Positions 41,372 to 51,137 of a stretch of 64,000 bases of DNA are shown here, piece after piece (the stretch's first letter is position 1; the number at the start of each line of letters is the position of its first letter). Location of the stretch: contig JAGBIF010000022.1 in assembly GCA_017935065.1 (NCBI GenBank), positions 1 through 64,000 of the forward strand. Reading direction: 5' to 3'. Made by a program: the position numbers and the translations under genes. The notes under the pieces were generated by a model that searched no databases, was not told the DNA's origin, and saw only the letters and a list, made by a program, of their open reading frames with translations. The stretch is from Clostridia bacterium. GTDB taxonomy: Bacteria; Bacillota; Clostridia; Oscillospirales; CAG-272.

Positions 41372-43798
41372 ATGGATAATTTACATACAAGATATACAAA
41401 AATCAAAAGGGCGCTGTTCGATAAGGTCTATCAGTCAAGGCTGAACTCTATGCAGTGCCGTGCCGTATTTTTGGCAAACGGCCCGCTTCTCGTGCTTGCG
41501 GGTGCGGGAAGCGGAAAGACGACGGTGCTTGTCAACCGCATTGCCTACCTTATTAAATACGGAAACGCCTATCATACCGACTTTATTCCAAGTGATGTTA
41601 CAGATGAAACGCTACAGTCGCTAGAGGAGCTTCTTTCACAGCCCCCCGAGGTTATAGAGCCTATGCTTTCGGTGTTTGCCTACGAGAGGGCGATGCCCTA
41701 CTCGGTGCTTGCCATCACCTTTACCAACAAGGCGGCAAGGGAGATCCGCACGAGGCTTGACGCGGCATTTGAGGACCCGACCGTAAGCTCGTCGATATGG
41801 AGCGGCACCTTTCACTCGGTGTGCTTAAGAATACTTCGCAAATTCCACGAGAGGCTCGGCTATCAGGACAACTTCTCAATATACGATACCGACGATAAGA
41901 AGCGAATGGTCAAGGCGTGTATGGACGAGCTTGATATTGATGAAAAGCGTCTTTCGCTTCGCACGGTATGCGACAGGATAAGCGCGGCGAAGGATAAGCT
42001 TGTCCCGTGTGACCGCTTTGAGCTTACAAAGGACCCGAGAAGTGCGGATATCGCGCGTATTTACAGTCTTTATGAGCGCCGTATGAGGGAAAACAACGCG
42101 CTCGACTTTGACGATATAATTATGCGTACGGTAGAGCTGTTCAGGCTTGACCCCGAGGTGCTTGACTATTATCAGAGAAAATTCAGATATGTCCTTGTTG
42201 ACGAGTATCAGGACACCAACCCCGCGCAGTTCGAGCTTACGAGGCTTCTGTCCGACGGCTACCGCAATATAATGGTAGTCGGTGACGATGACCAGAGCAT
42301 ATACCGCTTTCGCGGTGCTACGGTTGAGAACATACTCGGCTTTGACACCACCTATCCCGATGCCACCGTCGTTAAGCTTGAGCAGAACTACCGCTCGACC
42401 GCGAATATTCTTGCCGCGGCAAACGCGGTTATTAAAAACAACGAGGTAAGACACGGAAAGAGCCTCTGGTGCGACAAGGGTGACGGTGAGAGGATTACCG
42501 TCAGGGAATGTCAGGATGCCACCGAGGAGGGTAAATTCATAGTAGATACCGTAAACCGTATGGTTAGTGCGGGCGAGGCGAAATATTCCGACTTTGCGGT
42601 GCTTTACAGGCTTAACGAGCTTGCAAGATCGCTTGAGACCACCCTTGCGAAAAGCGGTGTGCCGTACAGGATACTCGGCGGACTTCGCTTCTATGACAGG
42701 AAGGAAATCAAGGATATCGTAGCCTACCTCTCGCTTATAAATTCGGGTACGGACAATCTTCGCCTTAAGAGAATTATCAACGAGCCGAAGCGGAAAATAG
42801 GTAACGCGACGGTTGAGGCGATTGAGAAAATAGCTCAGGATGCGGGAGTGAGCATGCTTGAGGTTATAAGTCGGGCAGGCGAATATACCGCCCTTGCGAA
42901 GAGCGCACCGAGACTGCTTGACTTTTACAGGCTTATCACCGATATCAGGGCAAGGGAGCTTACCCCCTCGGAGATTATCGGTGAGATATTTGAGACAAGC
43001 GGATATAAGGATATGCTTCTCAACGAGGGCTTTGAGGGCGAGGGCAAGATAGATAACGTAAACGAGCTTATCGTCGGTGCTATCGAGTATGAGAAAAGAC
43101 AAAGGGAGCTTGACCTTGTGCCGACGCTCACAGGCTTTCTCGAGGAAATTGCGCTCGTCAGCGACGTTGACAAGTACGATGAAAATGCCGACTCGATAGT
43201 GCTTATGACCATTCACTCGGCAAAGGGGCTTGAGTTCCCCTATGTATTTCTCGCGGGTATGGAGGACGGAATATTCCCCTCTGAGCAGAATATGATGAGT
43301 GAGGTTGAAATGGGCGAGGAAAGACGGCTTGCCTACGTCGCGATAACCCGCGCGAAGGAGCGCCTTTACATCAGCTATACGAAAAACCGTATGATGTGGG
43401 GACGGACCACCTACAATATGCTCTCAACCTTCGTAAGAAATGAAATCCCCGATGCTCTTTTGAAAAAAGAAGGCGGCACGCGCACAGGAGGCGCTTCGCG
43501 CGGAGGCTTTTCGGGCAGAGGCGGCTTTGGGCAGTCGGGCTTTGGCAGGCCGGGCAGTGCTCACGGCGGCTACGAGGTAAGACGCGCCCCTGACGGTACA
43601 GGTCAGAAAAAACGGACTGCCGAGGACTTCGGTATAGCTCGCTTCAAGGCTGGTGAGAGGGTGCTTCACGATAGCTTCGGTCTCGGCACCGTAATCTCGT
43701 CAAAGGATATGGGCGGCGATGTGCTGTACGAGATAGAATTTGATACAGTAGGCAAGAAGAAGCTTATGGCAACCTTTGCAAAGCTTAAGCGGGCATAA
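41372..43798 (+). CDS. pcrA: ATP-dependent DNA helicase PcrA/UvrD
   Basis: A superfamily 1A 3'-5' helicase for repair, rolling-circle replication and removal of RecA filaments or stalled RNA polymerase. The 808-residue protein has the Q-motif region LNSMQCRAVFLANGP, Walker A AGAGSGKTTVL, TFTNKAAREI (motif Ia), VDEYQDTN (motif II), GDDDQSIYRFRGA (motif III), EQNYRS (IV) and AITRAKERLYIS (VI). The Gly/Arg-rich linker leads to a C-terminal Tudor-like domain (ERVLHDSFGLGTVISS) that contacts RNA polymerase in homologues. About 50 extra residues occur between motifs I and Ia (HTDFIPSDVTDETLQSLEEL). Confidence 0.95.
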   Translation: MDNLHTRYTKIKRALFDKVYQSRLNSMQCRAVFLANGPLLVLAGAGSGKTTVLVNRIAYLIKYGNAYHTDFIPSDVTDETLQSLEELLSQPPEVIEPMLSVFAYERAMPYSVLAITFTNKAAREIRTRLDAAFEDPTVSSSIWSGTFHSVCLRILRKFHERLGYQDNFSIYDTDDKKRMVKACMDELDIDEKRLSLRTVCDRISAAKDKLVPCDRFELTKDPRSADIARIYSLYERRMRENNALDFDDIIMRTVELFRLDPEVLDYYQRKFRYVLVDEYQDTNPAQFELTRLLSDGYRNIMVVGDDDQSIYRFRGATVENILGFDTTYPDATVVKLEQNYRSTANILAAANAVIKNNEVRHGKSLWCDKGDGERITVRECQDATEEGKFIVDTVNRMVSAGEAKYSDFAVLYRLNELARSLETTLAKSGVPYRILGGLRFYDRKEIKDIVAYLSLINSGTDNLRLKRIINEPKRKIGNATVEAIEKIAQDAGVSMLEVISRAGEYTALAKSAPRLLDFYRLITDIRARELTPSEIIGEIFETSGYKDMLLNEGFEGEGKIDNVNELIVGAIEYEKRQRELDLVPTLTGFLEEIALVSDVDKYDENADSIVLMTIHSAKGLEFPYVFLAGMEDGIFPSEQNMMSEVEMGEERRLAYVAITRAKERLYISYTKNRMMWGRTTYNMLSTFVRNEIPDALLKKEGGTRTGGASRGGFSGRGGFGQSGFGRPGSAHGGYEVRRAPDGTGQKKRTAEDFGIARFKAGERVLHDSFGLGTVISSKDMGGDVLYEIEFDTVGKKKLMATFAKLKRA

Positions 43799-43846
43799 GG
43801 CAAAATACCAATATTGACAACAACTATTTGCAAATAAGGTGAAAAA

Positions 43847-44503
43847 ATGATTAAAGCGTGTTTGTTTGATTTAGACGGAACTCTTCTTGATACGCTTACA
43901 AGTATCAACGAAAGACTGAACGAAACCCTTGCCCGCCACGGCTTTCATCCGATATCAAGAGAGAAGGCGCGTGTCTTTGTGGGCGACGGTGCGAGAGAGC
44001 TTGTTCTGCGCGCGATAGCCTCACAGCGCGAGGGGGTAGATATGAGCGTTATATCGGCAGTGCACAGGGATTACGTCGACTATTATAATGCCGACTTTGC
44101 CCGAGGCACCGAGCCCTACTCGGGCATAAACGGGCTTCTCTCGGAGCTTAAGAAAAAGGGGATGAGGCTTGCGGTCATATCAAATAAGCCCGACCCCACG
44201 GTAAAGCAGCTCTGCGAGCTTTTCTTTGACGGCATCTTCGACCTTGTATACGGAGCAAGGGAGGGAGTTAAGCTTAAGCCCGCCCCCGATGCCCCCCTTG
44301 AGATATGCCGCCTCCTCGGCGTAAGCCCCGATGAGACCGCCTATTTCGGTGACACGGGAGTTGATATGCAGACGGCGAAAAATTACGGCGCGGGAATAGG
44401 AATTGGCGTTCTTTGGGGATTTCGGGACAGCGAGGAGCTGTCAGCTTTCGGTGCGGATGCTCTCATTTCCTCACCTCTGCAGGCATTAAAATATTTAAAC
44501 TGA
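43847..44503 (+). CDS. HAD-family phosphatase, phosphoglycolate phosphatase-like
   Basis: A 218-residue HAD hydrolase with motif I FDLDGTLLDT (nucleophile Asp), cap region, motif II AVISNK, motif III lysine near KLKPAPDA, and motif IV YFGDTGVDMQTA. The closest named group is phosphoglycolate phosphatase (Gph), but substrate specificity in this family cannot be read from motifs. It follows pcrA by 48 bases, with AATAAGGTG before the ATG. Confidence 0.88.
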   Translation: MIKACLFDLDGTLLDTLTSINERLNETLARHGFHPISREKARVFVGDGARELVLRAIASQREGVDMSVISAVHRDYVDYYNADFARGTEPYSGINGLLSELKKKGMRLAVISNKPDPTVKQLCELFFDGIFDLVYGAREGVKLKPAPDAPLEICRLLGVSPDETAYFGDTGVDMQTAKNYGAGIGIGVLWGFRDSEELSAFGADALISSPLQALKYLN

Positions 44504-44539
44504 TATAATTTAACAAATTGTAGGATATACACAAAAAAG

Positions 44540-44601
44540 AAAAAATGCTTTTGTGAAATATGCGTTGCTTGTTCGCACGCTCGCTCACAAAAGTATTTTT
44601 T
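44540..44601 (+). terminator. Terminator after the HAD phosphatase gene
   Basis: AAAAAATGCTTTTGTGA (44540-44556) pairs with TCACAAAAGTATTTTTT (44585-44601) around a GC-rich loop, followed by T/A-rich sequence. It separates the HAD gene from the surface O-acylation cluster. Confidence 0.8.
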
Positions 44602-44678
44602 TATATTTATTTTTATTTTTTTATGTGCTAAAATATCTTAAAATATATTCTTATTTAAAAGTGTACGGGGGTATGCTT

Positions 44679-47021
44679 ATGAAAAAAATTATATTGCTTG
44701 CTTTATCGGTCCTGCTTCTTTTGGGACTTACCGCCTGTGGGGGCGGGGATACCGACGAGACGGTAAAGGTAATGGTAAACTGCTCGGAGGGTGTCACCGT
44801 AACGAGCGAAAATCCTACCTACGTCAAGCTTGGCGAGGACGCGCGCTTTGAGGTAAGCTTCGAGGAGGGACACGCGGTGGATTATCTTTCCGAGGGTGAG
44901 ATAGTCGACGGTGTTCTGACACTTAAGGGCGTTACGAGGCGCACTCTCGTAAATCTTACGGCGATAGATCTCGGATACGGCACGGATGCCGAATATTATT
45001 ATTTCTTCGCGGGCGCGACAAGTGACACCAGCTCGCTTGCCAACGGTGCAAAGGTTCAGGCGGGAACACCCGTCACCGTCAGCGCAAACGACGATTACCG
45101 CACCTTTATCGGTTGGAGCATCGGCTGGCGCACTAACGATACATCAAAAATGATATCGCTCGACAGAAGCTTCACCTTCAGGCTTTCCCCCGAGCTTGCG
45201 GGCAAGAGCGGTGTTATCAAGCTTTTCGCGAACTATCTTGATTCGGATGCGTTCATATACGACCCGAACGGCGGTGTGGTAAATACCTCTTCCTTCAACG
45301 CGGCCGACAACCTCTATTATTCCACCGAGCTCTCGGCGGGATGTCTTAAGGTCACGATGGCACAGAGCTACCGCGAGGTATTCGAGACCGTAGCGCTGTT
45401 TTTTGATGACGGCACCTTTACAAGGGAGGGCTACGTTCTGTGTGAGTACAACACCAAGCCCGACGGAAGCGGCACCTCCTACAGTCTCGGCTCGAGATAC
45501 TATCCCGACCCCGCCGCGGGTGGCGGTAAGATATACTGCATATGGAAAAAGGCGTCCGAGGAATTTACCGTAGCCGATATCGATATGCCTCTGCCCGACG
45601 GAATTACTGCCGACAAGGCACCCGATTGGCGCACAAGCGGTGTATCAATTCTTAACTATACCGCGGACAGCGAGGAGGTGGTTATCCCCGAGTTTATCGG
45701 CGGAAAGCCCGTAATCGCAATCTCGCAGGATGCCTTCAAGAATAAGAAGGTCAAGACGCTGGTTATCCCAAAGACGGTGCAGCGTGTCTATGACGGCGCT
45801 ATCAAGGGCTGTGATAAGCTTGAAACCATCTACTACCCCGACGGAATTTATTACATATCCGACAATGCCCTCGATGCGGCAAGCTACACCTCATTTAAGC
45901 ATCTTTATGTCAATGCCACTATGGCACCGCGCTTTTCAAATACGCAGGAGGGAGCCTTCTCGGTTAAGCTCTCGCGCCTGCTCGCAAGTTATAAGAAGAA
46001 CCGAATAATAGTTATCGCAGGCTCGTCAACCTATCAGGGACTTTCAAGCGAGTATATGGAGGCGCTTCTTCAGGGACAGTACACGCTGATAAACTTCGGT
46101 ACGACGAGGACCACGAACGGCATTATCTACCTTGAGGCGATGCAGAAGCTTGCGCACACGGGTGATATAGTACTTTTCGCCCCCGAAAACAGTACCTATA
46201 TGATGGGTGAGAACGAGCTTTATTGGAAGACCGTACGCGACCTTGAGTCAATGAACAACTTCTGGCGCTTGATTGACATATCCAACTACAAGGGTGTGTT
46301 CTCGGCGTTCGCGTCCTTTAACAGCGAGTACAAATACAAGCGCTCGCCAACCTTCAAGCAGGGTAGCGCTCAGGTGCCGCTGAGATACGAGCACGCTATG
46401 CTCCGTATTGACAAGGGTGAGGTCAACAAGTACGGCGAGTATCTCGGAAAGAAAGAAGGAACGCCCTACGTCGATTCCTACTTCATCACGATGAACGATA
46501 TGTATAAGACAAAATTTGAGAGCTCGTGGCAAAATGTTGAGGATCAGGTAAAGAACAAGGATTATAAGGATCCGAACAATGTCACATGGGCATCAATTCT
46601 GTCTTCACCCTTTAAGGAAAACGTCAACCGCGCTATCACCTCGGCAAAGCTCTCGGGAGCTAAGGTCTACTTCACCTTCTGCCCCGTCGATGCCGATAAG
46701 CTCTTTGACGAGTGCAAGAGCAAGAGCCACCTTGCCGCATATGACGCGATGATGGCAAATAAGGATAATTTCATCTTTGACGGCGTGCTCGGTAAGAGCG
46801 CGAGCTACACGCTTGACCACGCCTACTTCTACGATTGCGCATTCCACGTAAACGATACGGGACGCGCGCTTCGTACCTACAGAATGTACGTGGATATCTG
46901 TAATCTTTTCGGAAAGACACCGAGAGGCTTCTTGTCCGAGGGCACGTCCTTCGCGGGCTGTGACTTTGAAAATGGCAATTCTACGGGTGTGCCGAATATT
47001 ATACCCGACTATCTTAAGTAA
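44679..47021 (+). CDS. Lipoprotein with InlB-like and BspA-like repeats fused to an SGNH-type domain
   Basis: A 780-residue surface protein. A lipobox LTAC (Cys about 21) ends the signal peptide. Two beta domains follow, the second an InlB/Flg_new-type repeat (FTREGYVLCEYNTKPDGSGT). A BspA/LRR_5 block covers about 326-417 (EEVVIPEFIGGKPVIAISQD; TLVIPKTVQRVYDGA). The C-terminal half resembles SGNH/AlgJ-DltD enzymes: IIVIAGSSTYQGL (nucleophile Ser about 448) and, late, YDCAFHVNDTG with the Asp/His pair (about 719-723). Placed before the MBOAT gene, it probably moves or removes acyl groups on a surface polymer. The start is ATG 44679 behind GGGGGTATGCTT. Confidence 0.82.
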   Translation: MKKIILLALSVLLLLGLTACGGGDTDETVKVMVNCSEGVTVTSENPTYVKLGEDARFEVSFEEGHAVDYLSEGEIVDGVLTLKGVTRRTLVNLTAIDLGYGTDAEYYYFFAGATSDTSSLANGAKVQAGTPVTVSANDDYRTFIGWSIGWRTNDTSKMISLDRSFTFRLSPELAGKSGVIKLFANYLDSDAFIYDPNGGVVNTSSFNAADNLYYSTELSAGCLKVTMAQSYREVFETVALFFDDGTFTREGYVLCEYNTKPDGSGTSYSLGSRYYPDPAAGGGKIYCIWKKASEEFTVADIDMPLPDGITADKAPDWRTSGVSILNYTADSEEVVIPEFIGGKPVIAISQDAFKNKKVKTLVIPKTVQRVYDGAIKGCDKLETIYYPDGIYYISDNALDAASYTSFKHLYVNATMAPRFSNTQEGAFSVKLSRLLASYKKNRIIVIAGSSTYQGLSSEYMEALLQGQYTLINFGTTRTTNGIIYLEAMQKLAHTGDIVLFAPENSTYMMGENELYWKTVRDLESMNNFWRLIDISNYKGVFSAFASFNSEYKYKRSPTFKQGSAQVPLRYEHAMLRIDKGEVNKYGEYLGKKEGTPYVDSYFITMNDMYKTKFESSWQNVEDQVKNKDYKDPNNVTWASILSSPFKENVNRAITSAKLSGAKVYFTFCPVDADKLFDECKSKSHLAAYDAMMANKDNFIFDGVLGKSASYTLDHAYFYDCAFHVNDTGRALRTYRMYVDICNLFGKTPRGFLSEGTSFAGCDFENGNSTGVPNIIPDYLK

Positions 47022-47036
47022 GAGAGGAGCAATACA

Positions 47037-47615
47037 GTGGAATTTTTAAAATACCCGACGCTTTTGCTCGGACTGCTTTTGTTCATATTGCTCCATATCA
47101 TTTCGGCAATCGTAAGGGGAAGGCTCTCAAGACTGCTGAATTATGTAAACCTCGCGTTGCATATAATCTTCCTTATCCCGATGATGACATTGGGGCTTAC
47201 CATAGAGGATGCGGTTCTTATGTATATGATAAGCGTATTCGTATATACGCTCTCACAGGCGCTTGTTTATCGCAGGCGCGGAGCCCCGCGGGACAGCGCG
47301 GAGAAGGCGGATAGCATCCCGCTTGAGGATGACACCCTTGAAGGGCAGATGCGCAAGAGAGAGGCTATGGGTATTACCGCCGACGCAAGCCCTATCAGAA
47401 ACGCCACCCCCGTAAAATACGACTTTGAGCCTGTACGCATACAGACTGAGCCCACCGCACCCGTAAGTGATGCTACCGATAAGGAAGCGCCCGCCGATAA
47501 GGAAACGCCTGCCGACAAGGAAGCGCCCGCTGACAAGAAAGCGCCTGCCGACAAGACCGACGGTGCCGACGGGCAGACCGCCCCCGAGGAAAAGACGGGA
47601 GGTGAGGGCAAATGA
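47037..47615 (+). CDS. Small membrane protein with ADKEAP repeat tail
   Basis: A 192-residue protein of unknown family. It has three hydrophobic segments in the first 80 residues (LLLGLLLFILLHIISAIV; LALHIIFLIPMMTLGLT; AVLMYMISVFVYTLSQALVY). A charged cytoplasmic or external tail follows, ending in about five tandem hexapeptides of the type ADKEAP/ADKETP. The start is GTG 47037 with GAGGAG seven bases upstream. Its stop overlaps the MBOAT start (ATGA), so it is probably a partner of the acyltransferase. Confidence 0.78.
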   Translation: MEFLKYPTLLLGLLLFILLHIISAIVRGRLSRLLNYVNLALHIIFLIPMMTLGLTIEDAVLMYMISVFVYTLSQALVYRRRGAPRDSAEKADSIPLEDDTLEGQMRKREAMGITADASPIRNATPVKYDFEPVRIQTEPTAPVSDATDKEAPADKETPADKEAPADKKAPADKTDGADGQTAPEEKTGGEGK

Positions 47616-49066
47616 CCTTTAATTCCTGGGAATTTTTGCTATTTTACCCCATAGTGCTTCTGCTTTACTTCGTGCTTCCCAAGAAGCTGAAGTGGCCGAT
47701 GCTGCTTATCGCGAGCTACTACTTCTATATGTGCTATCAGGCAGAGCTGGTTGTCCTTATACTCGGTACAACTATTGTCTCGTGGATAGCCTCGCGTATT
47801 ATTGAAGCCAAGACCGACCCGCGCATAAGAAAGCTTTGCCTTGCCGTAACTCTCGTTATATGCCTCGGCGTGCTTTTCTTCTACAAGTACTTCAACTTCC
47901 TCTCGGGAAGCGTGACGGGAATAATTACTGCCCTCGGCGGTACACCCTCACCCTTTATGCTTGATCTTGTGCTTCCCGTAGGTATATCCTTCTACACCTT
48001 CCAGACGCTCTCGTACGTTATTGACGTATACAGAGGGGATATCAAGACCGAGCCTAACTTCTTCTTCTACGCGCTCTTTGTATCCTTCTTCCCACAGCTG
48101 GTTGCTGGACCTATCGAGCGCCCCGATAACCTCATACCCCAGCTGAAAAATCCGAAGCCCTGGTCAAATCCCGACGCTATCAAGGGTGCAAAGCATATGA
48201 TAGTCGGCTTCTTCAAGAAGATATGCGTTGCCGATCTGCTTTCGGTCTACGTAAATTCAATTTATAACAATCCAACCGAGGCGACCTCGCTCGGTGTAAT
48301 TATCGCGACCTGTCTTTTCGCGGTGCAGATATACTGCGACTTCTCGGGCTACACCGACATCGCTACGGGCTGTGCTAGAATTATGGGCATTCGCCTGATG
48401 AAGAACTTCGACCACCCCTATATGGCGACCACCATAAAGGAGTTCTGGAGCAGATGGCATATCTCGCTCTCAAGCTGGTTCCGCGATTATCTCTACATAC
48501 CTCTTGGTGGCAGCCGCTGTAAAAAATGGCGCCACCTTATGAACCTCTTTATCGTATTTATGGTATCGGGCCTCTGGCACGGCGCCGCGTGGACCTACGT
48601 TATCTGGGGAGCTATCCACGGTGTCTATCAGATAGTAGGACAGCTCACGATAAAGGGAAGAAACAAGCTGATAACGAATATCGGACTTGACCCCAAGGGC
48701 AGACTAGTCGGATGGGGACGAAGGGTGATTACCTTTATACTCGTCTGCTTCTCGTGGCTATTCTTCAGGGCAAACACCACAGACGACGCTTGGGTGCTTC
48801 TCGGTAAGCTCTTTACCGCAGGAGGAAGCCTCACCGATACGCTTACGCATATGAGCCTTGATATTACCAATATCCTTATGTGCATCCTTTCGGTCGCAAC
48901 GCTTGTGATTATTGACAGACTGCTTAAGTACGAGGATGCCGATGACGGCTCGTTTATTCTGGTAAGAAATTCAAGCTTCATCTACTACGTGTGGATAATT
49001 ATCTTTTCCTGGGCAATACTGCTCTCGAAGGATATGGCAAGCACGTTTATCTATTTCCAATTCTAA
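47612..49066 (+). CDS. MBOAT-family membrane O-acyltransferase (AlgI/PatA-like)
   Basis: A 484-residue protein with about eleven membrane helices. It has the AlgI-group landmarks: ISFYTFQTLSYVIDVYRG, FFPQLVAGPIERP, NFDHPYMATTIKEFWSRWHI, WFRDYLYIPLGG, and GLWHGAAWTYVIWGAIHG with the catalytic His. Such proteins pass acetyl (or acyl) groups across the membrane to an SGNH partner that puts them on an extracellular polysaccharide or teichoic acid. Here two SGNH proteins flank it. The polymer is not identifiable from this window. Confidence 0.95.
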   Translation: MTFNSWEFLLFYPIVLLLYFVLPKKLKWPMLLIASYYFYMCYQAELVVLILGTTIVSWIASRIIEAKTDPRIRKLCLAVTLVICLGVLFFYKYFNFLSGSVTGIITALGGTPSPFMLDLVLPVGISFYTFQTLSYVIDVYRGDIKTEPNFFFYALFVSFFPQLVAGPIERPDNLIPQLKNPKPWSNPDAIKGAKHMIVGFFKKICVADLLSVYVNSIYNNPTEATSLGVIIATCLFAVQIYCDFSGYTDIATGCARIMGIRLMKNFDHPYMATTIKEFWSRWHISLSSWFRDYLYIPLGGSRCKKWRHLMNLFIVFMVSGLWHGAAWTYVIWGAIHGVYQIVGQLTIKGRNKLITNIGLDPKGRLVGWGRRVITFILVCFSWLFFRANTTDDAWVLLGKLFTAGGSLTDTLTHMSLDITNILMCILSVATLVIIDRLLKYEDADDGSFILVRNSSFIYYVWIIIFSWAILLSKDMASTFIYFQF

Positions 49067-49078
49067 GGGAGGATTTTT

Positions 49079-50533
49079 ATGAATAGTAAAGTAAAGACCG
49101 CCCTTAAGGCAGTTGCGGCGCTTCTGGTAATACTTATGCCTCTGGCTCTGATATTCGGAATAGTGGTGCTAACGGTCCCTCAGTATTCAAACACCTTTGT
49201 CGGCGTGCTTGACGATAAGGTTGATAGGCTTAAGGACATCGAGGAGGAAAAGCTTATAGTAGTCGGCGGCTCAAGCGTTGCATTCGGGCTTGACTCAGAG
49301 TTGCTTGAGGAGTACGTGGGTATGCCCGTAGTAAACTTCGGGCTCTATGCCGCGCTCGGCACGAAGGTAATGCTTGACCTCTCGCGCGCAGGCATCTCGC
49401 GCGGCGACGTGGTTATAATAGCCCCTGAGGTAAGCGCGCAGACGATGTCGATGTATTTCAACACCGAGACCACCCTTCAGGCTATAGACGATGACTACTC
49501 GCTTCTTCGCTATATGGATATAAACAACATCCCCTCGCTTCTGTCGGGAATGTTCAGGCACGTCGGAAATAAGGTAAAGCTTGCCGTGTCGGGTAAGCCC
49601 GACCCCGAGGGCGTGTATAACAGCAAAAGCTTTAACGAGTACGGTGACGTAGTGTACGAAAGACCGTCCAACGTGATGGAGCTCTACTACGATCCCAACA
49701 CCCCGATAGTTCTTGACGAGAGCATTATAAACGAGCCCTTTATCGACTATCTCAACGAGTATATAGCCTATTGCAGGCTGGTCGGTGCCGAGGTCTATTA
49801 TTCCTTCAGCCCGATGAACGAGCTCGCGGTAAAGGAGCAGTACACCTCGGAGGAGCTTCGCGCGTTTGAAAAGCTTCTCGGTGAAAAAATAGACTGTGAT
49901 ATCATCAGCTATGCCGACGATTATATTCTTGACGCAGGCTATTTCTTTGACAGCAACTTCCACTTAAACGATACGGGCGTTAAGTACAGAACGCTTCGCC
50001 TTGCCGAGGATATTATTCTTGCAGAGGAAATACCAACGCTTGTGCTTGAGCCATATCCCGAGGTACCCGCGCTTCGCGACGGACTTATCATGCTTGAGGG
50101 TGAGGAGCCCGATATAAACGAGAAGTATTTCACCTATGAGGCACTTCCAAACGGAAACTATATGATAACGGGACTTACCGAGCTTGGTAAGACGCAGACC
50201 TCGCTTACCCTGCCTATCGGTGTAAGGCTTGGCGACAGCAATAATCTCGTTGCCGTAACCACCCTCGGCGAGGGAGCCTTCTCGGGCGGTGTCGTTCAGC
50301 GCGTGACCGTCAGTGCGGATTCAAGGCTTAAGCAGCTTATGAACGGCGCATTTGCAGGCGCTGGCTCTCTTACGCGCCTTGACCTTTATATAGAGTCCGC
50401 GGAAAGCGTTCTTCCGCCCGCTGACTTTATCGGTACGGCGAGCAGCTTTGAAATCCACGTAAGCTCAAGCTCAAGCTATCGCAGCGACTATTTCTGGAGT
50501 AGCTTTACCGACATTATAAAGTCTGATCTTTAA
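49079..50533 (+). CDS. SGNH-type (DltD/AlgJ-like) membrane-anchored protein with C-terminal BspA-like repeats
   Basis: A 484-residue protein. An N-terminal transmembrane anchor (about 12-35) is followed by the SGNH domain: IVVGGSSVAFGLDSELL (nucleophile Ser about 64), GDVVIIAPEVSAQTM, and FDSNFHLNDTGVKYR with the Asp-x-x-His pair (about 291-296). The last 120 residues form BspA/LRR_5-like repeats (VTTLGEGAFSGGVVQRVTVS; MNGAFAGAGSLTRLDLYIES). In the 44.7-kb protein the same domain types occur in the opposite order. It is the likely acyltransferase partner of the MBOAT protein 12 bases upstream. Confidence 0.85.
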   Translation: MNSKVKTALKAVAALLVILMPLALIFGIVVLTVPQYSNTFVGVLDDKVDRLKDIEEEKLIVVGGSSVAFGLDSELLEEYVGMPVVNFGLYAALGTKVMLDLSRAGISRGDVVIIAPEVSAQTMSMYFNTETTLQAIDDDYSLLRYMDINNIPSLLSGMFRHVGNKVKLAVSGKPDPEGVYNSKSFNEYGDVVYERPSNVMELYYDPNTPIVLDESIINEPFIDYLNEYIAYCRLVGAEVYYSFSPMNELAVKEQYTSEELRAFEKLLGEKIDCDIISYADDYILDAGYFFDSNFHLNDTGVKYRTLRLAEDIILAEEIPTLVLEPYPEVPALRDGLIMLEGEEPDINEKYFTYEALPNGNYMITGLTELGKTQTSLTLPIGVRLGDSNNLVAVTTLGEGAFSGGVVQRVTVSADSRLKQLMNGAFAGAGSLTRLDLYIESAESVLPPADFIGTASSFEIHVSSSSSYRSDYFWSSFTDIIKSDL

Positions 50534-50609
50534 GGCCTCGTCTCGGATAATTAAAAAACGGGGTAGGCCAGCCCTACCCCAAAAAAGACAGCTCAAAAAG
50601 GAGTTTCTC

Positions 50610-51125
50610 TTGAAAAAACTGTTAATTAAGCCATTTGTGCTTGTATTAGTCATCGCTCTGCTCGCTGTCGCGCTCATCGGCTGTGGCAAGGAGAGGTCCA
50701 TCTATATTGAAATAGAGGGGCTTACGGCAAAAATCCCCCAAGATATGCGCCCGACCGCGAGTGACTATTTCGACCTCTACTATACCACGCTCTCGGCAGG
50801 CTTCGGTGTCGTCGTGCTTGACGGTGAGAGGCTTACCGCCCTTGGCGAGAGGGCAGATATTACCCTCCATGAATATATCGAGGTGTTCCTTACGGCAAAC
50901 GGCATAGATAGGGAGGCGTGCGGGCTTTACTATAGCGCAAAGCAGAATGCCTACCGCCTGACCTACCTCGTGTCAAATGACGGTGTCAGCTACTTCTTCC
51001 ACAATGTTCTAATTGCAGGCGGAAGCAATGCTATTTACTACGTCGATATCAGCTGTAGTGAGGATATTGCAAATTCCTATACCCAGACCTTTGAGCTTTG
51101 GGCGAACAGCGTAAGGGTAAAATAA
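50610..51125 (+). CDS. Small putative lipoprotein
   Basis: A 171-residue protein with a signal peptide (KPFVLVLVIALLAVALIGC) ending in lipobox LIGC. The mature part is mixed alpha/beta (YIEIEGLTAKIPQDM; YYSAKQNAYRLTYLVSNDGV; IYYVDISCSEDIANSYTQTF), resembling small surface lipoproteins that follow envelope clusters. No family was recognised. The start is TTG 50610 with AAAGGAG six bases upstream. A GGGGTAGG...CCCTACCCC hairpin (50560-50580) lies in the gap after the SGNH gene. Confidence 0.75.
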   Translation: MKKLLIKPFVLVLVIALLAVALIGCGKERSIYIEIEGLTAKIPQDMRPTASDYFDLYYTTLSAGFGVVVLDGERLTALGERADITLHEYIEVFLTANGIDREACGLYYSAKQNAYRLTYLVSNDGVSYFFHNVLIAGGSNAIYYVDISCSEDIANSYTQTFELWANSVRVK

Positions 51126-51137
51126 AAGAAAAACGTA

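Noticed and set aside
41876..43216. 446-codon open frame on the minus strand opposite pcrA
   Set aside because: Antisense shadow of a conserved helicase; composition rich in V, K, Y and L without any domain, and no translation start signals.
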